The notes below the pieces were generated by a model. That model was not told the DNA's origin, made no database searches, and saw nothing but the letters and a program-made list of their open reading frames with translations. 64,000 nt of DNA from Melastoma dodecandrum (taxonomy: Eukaryota; Streptophyta; Magnoliopsida; Myrtales; Melastomataceae): NCBI GenBank assembly GCA_029817715.1, contig JARUPY010000397.1, forward strand, positions 682,001 through 746,000, in the 5' to 3' direction. A program made the translations under genes and the position numbers. This document shows, in pieces, positions 22,913 to 35,718 of this stretch (positions are counted from its first letter, which is position 1; each line of letters starts with the position of its first letter).

Positions 22913-25528
22913 TCAGTTCCTCTTGATCTTCGAGAAAGTCCCCGTTTCCGAAAAGTACGTACTCTGCGTTCCGCTGCCGAGCTGATTGGCAAATGCCTGA
23001 GGATTCGAAAGCTCAATTCCCTGAAATAGAAAGTTGTTCATGGAACAAATTAGAGTTGGAATGTGATCATGGAAATGATGAGGTAGATATACAAAGACAT
23101 TAGCTAACATCCTTCAACATGATACAGACCTGGACTGGAGTAAATGCCAGGCTGGATGTCAATCCAGAGGTAGCACCACTACTCCCATAGCTCCTTTCCT
23201 TAAACCTGATCAAACCATATGGTGATGATATGTATGATGTGTAACTTCAAAGTAAATTTCGAAAGGAACGGTCAAACGACGGATACAAGTTAGAAAATCA
23301 CTTACTTTTTGGCAACTTTTGCAGCGAGTTTGCTCTGACCTACTGATACACGCAACTTTCCACTACCGGCTTGACCGAGCATTCCATAGCCTTCTCCCAG
23401 ACCATCCCCTTGTCATAAGACCAGAAAGAAAGTCAGAATCACCATGAAATTAAGATCTCTGTTATCAGAATCTTAAGAGTTCATACTGTTAATACCATCT
23501 ATATCGACATATGAGTAAATTTACACTAATCTCTGACCATACCTAAAGAACTCTCTTCAGGTACACCAAATTGCATTCTGTTTGCCAGCTTCCTCATATC
23601 TGTTATTGCATACCTGCATAGCATCACCTCTGGGTGAATGGAAAATGCAGGCATAACGACAACATTCACAGAATGCTATTCTGATAAGTTTCAAACTACC
23701 TCTCCTTCATCTTCCTCAAACGACGGCCACCTCTCTTTTTCTTTGGTTCAGAATCAGGAACTGGGAGTGGTCTCGGTTGCTTTGCAGGAGGAGGCTCCTG
23801 CCATTTCTCAATTTTCTTTTTTATTTCCTCACGAAATGCTCTCCCAGTTTTCCCTGATGGATCTCCCCGGATAGAATCTACACGTGCAGCGAGTGTAGAT
23901 TTGGCAGCCAACAGGCGACAAGCACGCATCCTCAGAGATGGGGGAGTACTCTGACATACCTCAGTCTGCTCAATGTAACCGACACGAAAATGCGATGTAG
24001 CAGTTGAAAAGCCCGCAAGATTTTTCCTCTTTGCTCCGAGGAGCTGTACATTGCATGCTGGCATCTTTGCCAAAGCAGAGAGACCACCGGCAGTACCCAT
24101 CAATTTTGCTGCAACAGCGCTTCCAACAATAGCAGAAAGGTTTGGAGCAATGTATCCCATTCTACTTTCAACAAAATCTAGAACTTTCTTCTTGGCTGAA
24201 TCAAGGGCCAGAGCACGGTCACAAGCATCAGCTGTTTTTTCCAGCACATCCTCGGGAAGTGGCTTTCCGCTTGTTGTAGATGCTGTCACTGAAACGACCA
24301 TGATAATAGCAGACGGAAGAAGTCCTTCTAGATCAACAAGGGTCAAATCCATTTCATTCCCAATCTTCTTGACGACGCGGGCATAATCTATTGGATGATG
24401 GACAAGTGACTCAAGCTCCGGAAATTTCAACCTGTATTTGTCGCGAATGAAATTGTGTATGATTACAATTTCATTCTCGATATCCACTGACAGAGCATTG
24501 CAGTCAACAATAAGCTGATATTCTGGATCATCTTCCAAAACTATTCCAGTAGCTGTCATATCGGTGCCTTTCTCAAGGGCTACATCAACTTTCTGTCATT
24601 CCACAGCAATGTATAAGGAAAAGGACAATAGGGTAGTGACAAGGGAAAATGTTTGTTTCCTTACAAATTGCAAATGCAGATTACAGTGACAAATCAAGTA
24701 ACGTGGTACATGACCAACACTAACTCCAACCACCAAGCAGCACGCAACTCATGAATGTCCAAAAAGCAAGAAGTCTTGTAACAGAAAATGGGAGAAAGAA
24801 CGCCAGAGGAGTTCGAATCCATTCTACTATGTACTTCAGCTTGATATATTTAAAGCCCACAAAGAAAACACGGCCAATATGTGCCAGCCACTGACCTGCA
24901 TAATATCGTTGTATCTTTGAGTCTTCTGCAATTTTGAAACACTATCAAGGTCATCATAATTCAGGGCCTCTATGTCAGCCAATTCCCCATCAACGTCTTC
25001 TTCCATTGGCCCTGCATCAACATCTTCTTCCTCCTGAGAGTACAGAAGATCGACTAATCACACACAAACACAGAACCGCACAATTTCAATTGAGATCACA
25101 GCACAAATTCATTTCCCAACACATCAAACCCAACATGAGATACTCACCAGAATATCACCGTCATTGTCGGATAACTCATCGAGATCAGCAAGAAAGGAAT
25201 CAGCGAGCGCTGCCTGAAACAAGACAACAACACCTAAATGAGGATGAAATTCCACCAAACTTTGCATACAAACGCGCCCATCCTTCCCCTATCCCTACCC
25301 CAACCCCAACCCTAACCGGTAAGTGCCTGGTGAATCGGACACTGCTGATCGTCGCCCTCGTAATTGAGGGTAATGCTAATAACAACAGACTCATTGGGGG
25401 GGGGGGATTCCGAACTAGGCCAAACCTTCGACCTCCCAACATAAGCCACTGACGTAAACACCGTCTACCAATGAGAAGGAGAAAATTCGAACACTTAAAG
25501 GGGGGGAAGAGGTGGGGGAGCTCACCAT
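22913..25528 (-). CDS. PRP31: U4/U6 small nuclear ribonucleoprotein PRP31
   Basis: Pre-mRNA splicing factor that binds the U4 snRNA-15.5K complex and tethers U4/U6 to U5 in the tri-snRNP. Minus-strand coding exons: 25528-25526, 25213-25148, 25033-24896, 24592-23700, 23613-23543, 23408-23306, 23205-23130, 23020-22913. Phases close over 1458 nt, giving 485 aa, the usual plant length. An acidic N-terminus (ADSFLADLDELSDND) precedes the NOSIC/Nop domain in the 893-nt exon (IGNEMDLTLVDLEGLLPSAI; SAIVGSAVAAKLMGTAGGLS), a basic segment KKKRGGRRLRKMKER, and the conserved C-terminus ending STYFSETGTFSKIKRN. The first coding exon is the ATG alone. A telo-box-like motif lies upstream. The gene appears intact and probably constitutive. 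Confidence 0.96.
25286..25318. repeat. Short degenerate telomere-like run in PRP31 intron 1
   Basis: CCCTACCCCAACCCCAACCC then TAACC, a decayed CCCTAAA-like array of a few units. Confidence 0.4.
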
Positions 25529-25623
25529 GTTCCCGCGAATTGGAGGTGGTTGGCAACGAAGACCGACGACGGGGGATTGAGAGAGAGGGAGGGAAGTGTG
25601 TATGGTTCTTCTTATTTTCCCTT

Positions 25624-25636
25624 CTTTAGGGTTTTC
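25624..25636 (-). promoter_or_regulatory. Telo-box upstream of PRP31
   Basis: TTTAGGGTTTT (AAAACCCTAAA on the gene strand), about 100 bp upstream of the ATG. The element is common in promoters and leaders of plant translation and RNA-processing genes. Confidence 0.5.
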
Positions 25637-25877
25637 TTTCTACTATTTGGGATTTCAATTTAAGCCCTCCCCACTTTGGTCCTATTTCTTAACCCAAATA
25701 TATAATTAATTAATTACTTGAAATTGTCTACGACGACTTCAAACTGATTCACGTAATTTGGGATTACTTTTAAGAGATTTTGATTATGATTTTTGACATT
25801 TCTTAAGGGAAGTATTGATCGTAAACTTGATTTCCCATCGGGAAGTTTTGATACTAAATTTTTAGAAAAAATATTTC

Positions 25878-26128
25878 AACTCGACTTTATAAAATTGAGT
25901 TCAACTCGACTTTTTAAAAGTCGAATTACGAAGATTTAAGGCTTTTGGCGAAAAAAAATGAGTTGGATTCTCGTTAGTTCTCAAGGAACACCATCCCGCT
26001 TTTAAAATTCAGATTCACTTATTAAAGAACTCTACGTTTTAAAGTTCGTGTTTAGGACACTTATGGAGGCAAATTCGACTTTATAAAAGGTGGGTTCTCT
26101 TAAAGAGCAGCTTTTATAAAGTCGAGTT
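25878..26128. repeat. Inverted repeat around TCGACTTTATAAA
   Basis: AACTCGACTTTATAAA at 25878-25893 is exactly reverse-complemented at 26113-26128, and two more copies of the core lie between. Possibly a small decayed MITE. Confidence 0.4.
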
Positions 26129-26639
26129 CATGATATTATTTCAATAATTTTGAAAGTGTGTAATAAAACTTGAAATATTTTCGAGACCCTAATTAAAAAC
26201 AAAGCTCTTGTATATAGATCTTCTCCATTTCATTAAAAAATGGACATTATCCATCAATTTGTAAATTTTCTTATTTTATATTATTTTAATTATGTTATGG
26301 AAAAATTGACATATTTAAAATAATACATTTAATTAATGACACAATAAACCATAAACACAAAATATTAAACCCTTGAACCCTAATCATGTGTTGGGAAACG
26401 ATGGAATCAACGGGAAATGAGTGAAATTGAAGGAAAAACCCGATTTCCAATGAATTATTACCTCACGTCATTTTCTAGTTTTCATCTCCGGATTTCTTTT
26501 TCGTCGGATTTTACCGTTTCCAAACAAAGTCTAAAAAGTTTAACCTTAAATTCTAAACCAAAAGATATCCCCAAAAGTTGTCAGGGTAAAAGGGTTTTTT
26601 TTGGGATGAAATTGGTTTGGGGAAAAAGAATGTGAAATG

Positions 26640-26900
26640 GTATGACTCTTACTTGGCTTGATTTATCATGTTGATGTATATCCCATGCTTATTTCATTGT
26701 TAAAGTTGATTATATTTCATCCCTATAAATAGAGGAATTTGTAAATCATGGCTTTTTGTTGATTTATATATAATCCCTAAAAATATGGGGTTTTGTAAAT
26801 TAATTGCAGCGCTTTCGATTAGAAAGCAATAAAGATTTTCTCCCATTTCACTCGTCTTTTCTCTCCCTGTATCCTCTTAATTCTTCTTCTTTGTTTCACT
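26640..26900 (+). repeat. LTR-like block with TATA and polyadenylation-like motifs
   Basis: CCCTATAAATAGAGG at about 26721 looks like a core promoter. It is followed by GCAATAAAGATTTTCTCCC at about 26827, as in Copia LTRs. A duplicated segment lies within (26721 and 26775). No partner LTR or coding region is found, so it may be a decayed solo LTR. Confidence 0.3.
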
Positions 26901-28512
26901 AAGAAGTTTTCGAGGAAAAAATGATGATTGTTTGCATGTTCGTTACTAGAATGAGGAGATGCTAAAGATCGACGATTCGAAAGAAACAGGAGCTTTCTTT
27001 CATGTGTGGTGAGTGAAATTTAGATGGCTAGCAGATGCCTTTATAGGTCTCAAAGATAAATGAAATGTGGACCGTGCTATGTGACGGGCTTGAAACTGTG
27101 CGTAGTTTGACTCCAAATGCATGCATTGTGAACCGACATGTTTGTTATTTTTACGAGTTAGGTTTATAGCCATCTTGCGAGAGTTATTTTTATGGGTTTA
27201 CAACATATTTTCTTGCCTATATGAAAACAAAGTTGGACCAACGTTATATTAGGCCTAAAAGTAGGTTACACAAGCCCATCCAATGTAAATCACTTTAAGG
27301 ATTAAGCACATATATTAGGCCCATGGGCCGAATATTATTAATAAAAAATTGATGGCTACATCACAAATCAAAAAGTTGTTGAATCAAATAACTTTATTAT
27401 GATCAATTAAGGTAATCAACTGCTATAATAATTTGAATAATTAATTATCAACGTAAAAGTTTCGTTGAGATTTTTTCTCTCCGATGAATTTTCGTGTGAT
27501 ACTTGTTCTCATTTGAATTTAATAATAAATTCATAACTATTTAAAATCACCTTGGCACAAATTTTGAGATTAAGAGCCCATTTTCGAGATTATCTAATTA
27601 AAGTATTTGTCTTGATATTGGGGAGCTTACTTCAAAAGCATTCACTAATTATTGTATGTCAATTAAAATAAGTGTTAAACATTTTGTAGCACATGTTCGT
27701 ACATAAAATGACCTTGTAAAGTCAATGATATATCAACTTCAATTAATTTTGAGATCATTGTTTATAAGAACAAAACTCACGTTTGGAGATGATGTTATTT
27801 TTCATATAACATTATTAGTTTAAATCTACGAATTATAGCAAGATTTCCATTTGAAATTTATTTATGGTTATGAAGCAAATATTTTTCATTTAAGAATTTT
27901 TTGGATGTGTGGTTTACATGCTAATTACTCCACAACAATGTAAAAAGATGTGACCTTAGATGACATTGGGAATATATATTAGATATAAATCTACATCTAT
28001 AATTAAATATTTATTTAATTGTTATTTTGATAAAATGAAATTTCCAACGGTTAAAATGGAAACAAGTAACTAGAAAAGTAACTAAGGAAACACGAGTTAT
28101 CAATCTTATCTGCGCACAAAAATACTACTCAACGAGAGTAATGTCAAATCTTAAATCTGACTGATTTTCCCCCACACTCACCTAACCCATTTCTTTACCA
28201 ACCAACCAAATAAAGAAAATCTCTAATTAGGGAAGGTAATATAATATGAACATAAATATTTCCTATCGACAAAAAAAAACAACAATGTTTGACTATACTA
28301 ATGATGTGTTTGATTGGGTATGAATTAAATCATTCAAAAAGTCTTTGGATTTCCCCCGCCCAGCATCGATAACCAAAGGACTTGGAGGTGGGCGTCAAAA
28401 AGTAAAAATCTATCACCAAACGTCACTCTCCTTCCTCTTACCAACCAATGTATATATATATATACATATACACTCACTTGTATGAAGGTGCCTCCCCTGC
28501 AATTTTCAACTC

Positions 28513-30578
<2,066 letters not shown>

Positions 30579-32033
30579 TACAAGAAGACTTTCTGCCGGT
30601 TGAGCCGCTAGCCTCTGATATGTTTGACCTCCCAAAGTGTTAGGGGGATGGTTTTATCAATATCTGGGATCGAGTTTCAAGTTTATGATTGAGGCTTCGT
30701 TAGGACCTTGTCCCAGGAAGCTTTTCCAAATTCATGTTCAAACTAGCTGTCTACTTTTATCCAGTTCTGGGAGATCTTCTGTTGCATTGAATTTCTACCC
30801 CTAGAGCACTGCAATTTTATTTGAATTCTAGTCTTGAAGGGGCCTCCATGTTTCATCCAATTGCTACCAACAACCGGTGTCAGATGATCTGACATCTCTA
30901 GAATATAACAAGTCACAGAGAAAAAACAAAAAATTCACATCACATTACACATTCAAATGGAACAACTAGAGATCAAATATATCAGCAAATCTCCATTGCA
31001 GGGTCTTCATATAACACAAGATACAGGTCCACTAAACACATCTTACCGGTCAGAAGAGTCGCCATCGCTGCAACTTCCATCAACTTTCAAGCATATTTAG
31101 CTATCTCTGAATAAAATAATTCAGGGGATACCTCAGTGCGAGTTTCTTGTTCACAACTAAGTAAACTAATCACGGCTTGATGAGCATCATCTTCTTTTGG
31201 TACAGTAGGGTTAGAGAAGTCAAAGTTAGTTTGGGGCAAAGCCACGGGCAAAACTGCTTGCTTCATCCCCCCCACCCCCAAAAAAAAAAAAAAACCAGCA
31301 TGCAGGAGCTACCAGGCTTACAACAAGATCACAAAGCTTCATGCCAGGTGCGCAGGTGCTCCTTCTCACCAGAAGCAGAAGCATGTCGCGGTGATGTAGC
31401 ATACAGCACAGAAGCAGAGATGTAACGGAAGTAGCATAACTGGGTCCTAGATGCAACGAAGTTAACAGAGGAGCAGTGGAGAAGATGATGCCTTTCGAGT
31501 GATCATGAACCTCAACAAGAGAAATGCGTAAAGGTCTTAGAATCACTCAACACACGAAAAAACAAAGCATAAACTCATGGTACTGCAGTTAATATAAGAT
31601 CATAAACTTCTGCTAGGTAAGAAAAGGACCTCAAAGATTCAGCGATGCCTTCAACATGGAACCATAGCTAAGACACTTGAAGGAGTCATAAGATCAACGC
31701 TTCTCAACTAAACTCCGCCATTTTAGCAAAAACAAACACATCTCCACGTCACGTCCCATCATTGCTATAAAACATTCATCCACCTGACCGGCAAACAGAG
31801 AATCCAACACCCCTTTTTATTTGGATCCAGCATCAATACCTGTTAATAAAAAAAATATTATCTTCAGTTACCCACATCTAAAGGCACATACATATTCTTT
31901 CTGCCAGCTCAAGTTCATAACAAAAAGATTAAAGCCTCGCCACAAACCAAGATAAAAGATCTCAACAGGGCAGACAATTGGGAAGATGGAGCGTAATATA
32001 CCCATGTGCACGATGATAGGTAGGAGACGGGCT
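30579..32033. other. Convergent intergenic and 3' UTRs of SPDS and RSZ22
   Basis: No separate gene recognised. A possible 3'-UTR intron of RSZ22 lies at about 31881-31844 on the minus strand (GTAACTGAAG ... TTAACAG). The tract 31269-31290 is a C-run followed by an A-run. Confidence 0.4.
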
Positions 32034-33123
32034 CTAGTCTCGGCTGCGTCGCGGAGGTGATACACTGCGTTGTGGAGGGGTGATGCTGCGTCGTCGGGGA
32101 GAGCGCTTCCCGCGAGGGCTGTAGCTCCTATCAGTATATGCAACGCAAGACATTGTAAAAGTAATGAAAGAATTAAGTGTGGGCATGGAAATACTGTTGG
32201 GACAAATAGTGGGAAGCATAATTTGTTTGAAGCACACAAGCAAATGATTATAGTGAAATAATGCGATCTGCTTTCACCAGGCATACAAAGAATTGGCCTA
32301 TTATCTACAACTTGAACCATAAAAACATACCTACGATCATTGCCGTAACTTGGACTCCTGCGGTAGTGAGGACTGGGGCTACGACGTCGTTCGCGCTCAC
32401 CACCTATACCCCTAGAACCACCACGCCTATTACACTCTCGTGCAAAATGACCTGGCTCACCACACTCATAGCACTTGGAATCATCACCCCCACCATAACC
32501 ACGAGCAGCCCCACGACCCCCACCTCCACCCTTTGAGTTATGGGACAGCTCCACACGCCATCCATTCTTTCCTGAATTTTAGGCAAACAGGAACAAATCA
32601 AGATCACTGTCATCCCATCTTGTCAACCAAATCCTACGCCCACCAGTAAGATGATTAATAGAAGAAATGAGCATGGACAGCTCCATAAATGAATAGTTCC
32701 TCAAAAGCTCTCTTCTAGAGGTCCTCTGAAGGCTGTTTTGACAAATGCCACTGATTTGATAAGATTTAATGAAAGTTAACAAAATTGTTGAAATCTAATT
32801 CCAAAATCACAACTGCAGTCATAATCAACCAAATTACTAACCGTCCAAGGAGCGAATGGCATCTAGAGCATCCCTACGATCATCAAACTCAATAAACGCA
32901 TACCCTGGCGGTCTCCGTGCTACCCAGACACTGCAATCACCTCGATCCAATGAGTCAATTCCAGATGAGATTAAAACTCTACGAAACCAAAACCTGCCAG
33001 AAACCTCGAAAGATCACATGCATAGAACATTCACCTTTTCAGAACTCCAAAGACACGGAATTCATCTTCAAGATCTCTCTCAGAAACCCGCGGGTCGAGG
33101 TTCCCAACATAAACCCTAGACAT
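32034..33123 (-). CDS. RSZ22: SR splicing factor of the RSZ type (RRM plus zinc knuckle)
   Basis: Serine/arginine-rich splicing factor, homologous to human SRSF7/9G8, acting in nuclear speckles on splice-site choice. Minus-strand exons: 33123-33035, 32930-32842, 32571-32331, 32127-32034; phases close over 513 nt (170 aa). The RRM spans residues 1-70 with RNP2 VYVGNL and RNP1-like [11 protein letters not shown] Gly-rich linker leads to one CCHC zinc knuckle, [14 protein letters not shown] at 93-106. The RS tail has SP/RS dipeptides ending PPRRSRD. One knuckle marks the RSZ21/22 group rather than RS2Z. The tail is somewhat shorter than in Arabidopsis relatives. Such genes are usually alternatively spliced; intron 3 reads through for many codons before a stop. 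Confidence 0.94.
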
Positions 33124-34313
33124 TGTATCCTGCAGCAAGATCACAACTTACAGCCCTCTCCCCCCTACAAAACAGAACCCGATGACATAACCACCGCCAG
33201 GCCCCCAACTTCACTTCGCCCTAAATCCAAGCCATATGAATCAACAAAATACTCCACACGACTAACCCACAAATTCTACCACCTCCATGTCCCTCTATCT
33301 CCCATGAAAAATAATTTTTCTTTTGAAAAAACCTTGGCGAAGGATTAGGGTTTCTCGCGACCGCCAACCGACACTACAAACATAGGCAAAAGTGAAAGTC
33401 CGACCCCTCGCCTTACCCTGCCTTTCAAACACACCAAGTCACAGCACAACCCGGATGGAGGTCGAATTTCCCCGCGAGGATAAAAGCAACGAAGTCCCCG
33501 ATTCCCCGCCAACGGAGAGCGATCCCCGGAATGGTGCCGCAGGAATTTCGAGCCTTCCCCATGAAGAAAGCAAGGAACCTCACCTCGACTCGGCCTTCTG
33601 ACACGGGCCTAACTTTGGGCTTCGAAGGTTGTCCGAAAACGGGGGGCCTGATCTACTTTTGTAAAAACTCGGGAAGTTTTTCCGGATGTTTGCAACTGTG
33701 ACAGTGCACGCCCCCGTCGGAGTAGTAGTAGCATGGCTGTCGGGATAGATAGAATCGGATCGTAATTGAGTAAGAATCATAAATGGTGGAATCGATAGGA
33801 TCATTGTAGGATCGGGATTCTTATAACCCTGAGTAGTAGTATTTGTTGGATTGAATTTGTTATAATAGGGGTTAGCAATGGACAATTCAATTTTGCTTCG
33901 TAACAGGGGTTGAGCAGTGAACAATTGAATTTTGGTTTTGTTGTCCTAACATTCGAGAATTTGTGACTAGACGAAGTTCTCCTCCCTCTTGTCGCCGATC
34001 CTTTCAATTTAATGGCAATCAAACTCAAAGTTTTGATGACCATAATGCTGATTTCTACAACGAGAAGAAGGTAAATCTTCTCGGTTAAATTTTTGTTGCC
34101 CTTAGGAAGGAACAATTGTCAAGTATAGGATTCAGACACTTCCAAAGAAGTACACACTGTTATGGAGGATAGGATGCTCCTTGTAAGCCTGCGTAGCGTC
34201 GATCCTGCAACAAGCGAAAGCGTCGAAGAAAAAGGATCAAATTATGTGATTTTTAGATGCCAGGTCAGTGCTTTAAGCGCAAATGTTTGTTGGTTTGTGC
34301 CTAGCGCCAGGAT
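33124..34313. other. RSZ22 upstream region, no clear gene
   Basis: Promoter and 5' UTR of RSZ22 near 33124-33380 (AAACCCTA telo-box-like word near 33111-33118). The plus-strand frame at 33455-33601 (MEVEFPREDKSNEVPDSPP) is Pro/Glu/Ser-rich, with no recognised domain. At 33840-33935 a unit with ACAATTSAATTTTG is duplicated. Confidence 0.35.
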
Positions 34314-35718
34314 CTTCCTCTGAAGGCGACCCTTGGGTTGGTGTTCCAGACGCTTGGCGTGGCATATGGCGACTTGCACACTAGTCCATTGTATGTTTTC
34401 TCCGATGTGTTTGGCAAGGTGCCCATTTCTTCGGAAGTTAGGTGCTTTATCACTCGTGCTGTATACTATTGCTCTCATTCCCTTGGCTAAGTGCGTCTTC
34501 ATACTGCTCAATGCCAATGACAACGGTGAAGGTAAGAACACCCCGACTTCCAACTTGCTGGTTTTATTTCTTCTTTAATTATACTGCTTACTATGAATAG
34601 CTCGACAACTGGCTGTGCGGTATTTTCTCGTAGGAGGTACATTTGCGGTGTACTCGCTTATTTCCAGGTACGCGAGTGTGAGTATGCTACCAAATCCTCA
34701 ACCTGCTGATGGACAGATCTCAAGTTAGGCTCAAGTTACCGACTCCTGAACTAGAGAGAGCCTTGAACATAAAAGAAGCTCTTGAAAGCAGGACATACTT
34801 GAAAATTGCTCTGTTGCCGTTGGTTCTCTTGGGAACTCCATGGTTATTGGAGATGGAATCCTCACTCCATGCATGTCTGGTAAGCCGTCGACTCTGGGAT
34901 ATTTTAGGGAAAACATTGTAATGATGTCTAATCGGTTAATGATTAGCTAGAATGAACATCTGCCACAACTTCAATACGATGAAGCATGCGAACTTTCTCT
35001 GTCAACACGATCGGTTTATGATTCCGTTATCTATTTCTGGATTAACTGAATAAATTCCCCCTTGTTTCACAGTGTTGTCGGCTGTAAGTGGGCTGCAGCT
35101 GAAATAAAAGGATTTGGTTCAGGTGTGTGTTTGCAAATTTTACCCATAATCTCATGCGATTGTAGCTACTCGTGTTCCTAGGGAGTAGGTGCTCAAAGTT
35201 TTGCCTACTTTACCGCAATGCTCATCATGTGATTTCCAATTCCAGTTTTTGATTCCAAGTTTTTTGCGGCGATCATTTCTGACAGTTTACGAAGAATCTT
35301 TCTCGTAGGTGCACTTGTTGGGGGTCCGAGAGTAGCAATCCTACTGGTGTTGTTCGGCATACAGAGGTTTGGGACCGGAAAAATGGCCTTCATGTTTGCC
35401 CCATTCTGGCCGTGTGGTTTTTCAGCCTGGGATCTATTGGACTGTACAATCTTGTCAAGGAAGATATCACTGTCTTGAGGACGGTGAACCCTGCTTACAT
35501 GTATTACTTCTTACAAAAGAATATAAATGTGTGGTCGGAGCTCGGTGACCGTGTGCTGTGTATCACAGGTATTTTCTAGTATCTTAACTAAGAAACTCCG
35601 TGTCCGTACCATGATGTCCATTTCCCTGCCTGTCCCAATAATACTCTTTTTCCTCATGGCATGCCTTTGTGTAGGATCTGAGGCCATGTTTGCTGATCTT
35701 GGTCTTTTCTCTGTGTGA
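34314..35718 (+). pseudogene. HAK/KUP/KT potassium transporter fragment, frameshifted
   Basis: Exon-like blocks of a plant high-affinity potassium transporter occur in the right order on the plus strand. TLGLVFQTLGVAYGDLHTSP starts near 34327, then ALSLVLYTIALIPLAK (about 34440), ANDNGEG, LKLPTPELERALNIKEALE (about 34730), LLVLFGIQRFGTGKMAFMFAP (about 35330), LVKEDITVLRTVNPAYMYYF (about 35450) and GSEAMFADLGLFSV ending in a stop at 35718. Several blocks need frame changes to join (near 34436, 34728, 34836 and 35395), and in-frame stops occur. Only the N-terminal half is present; later membrane segments and the cytoplasmic C-terminus are absent. Introns seem partly kept, arguing for a genomic duplicate and not a retrocopy. 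Confidence 0.85.

Larger units (their letters stand above)
25640..28512. other. AT-rich intergenic with decayed repeats
   Basis: No gene seen. Contents listed separately: an inverted repeat at 25878-26128 and an LTR-like block at 26640-26900. The rest is AT-rich. A (TA)n microsatellite lies at 28449-28470, just before the spermidine synthase start. Confidence 0.5.

Noticed and set aside
28449..28470. TA-repeat as a TATA box for spermidine synthase
   Set aside because: It is a simple microsatellite only 45-65 bp before the ATG; a true start site cannot be assigned from sequence.
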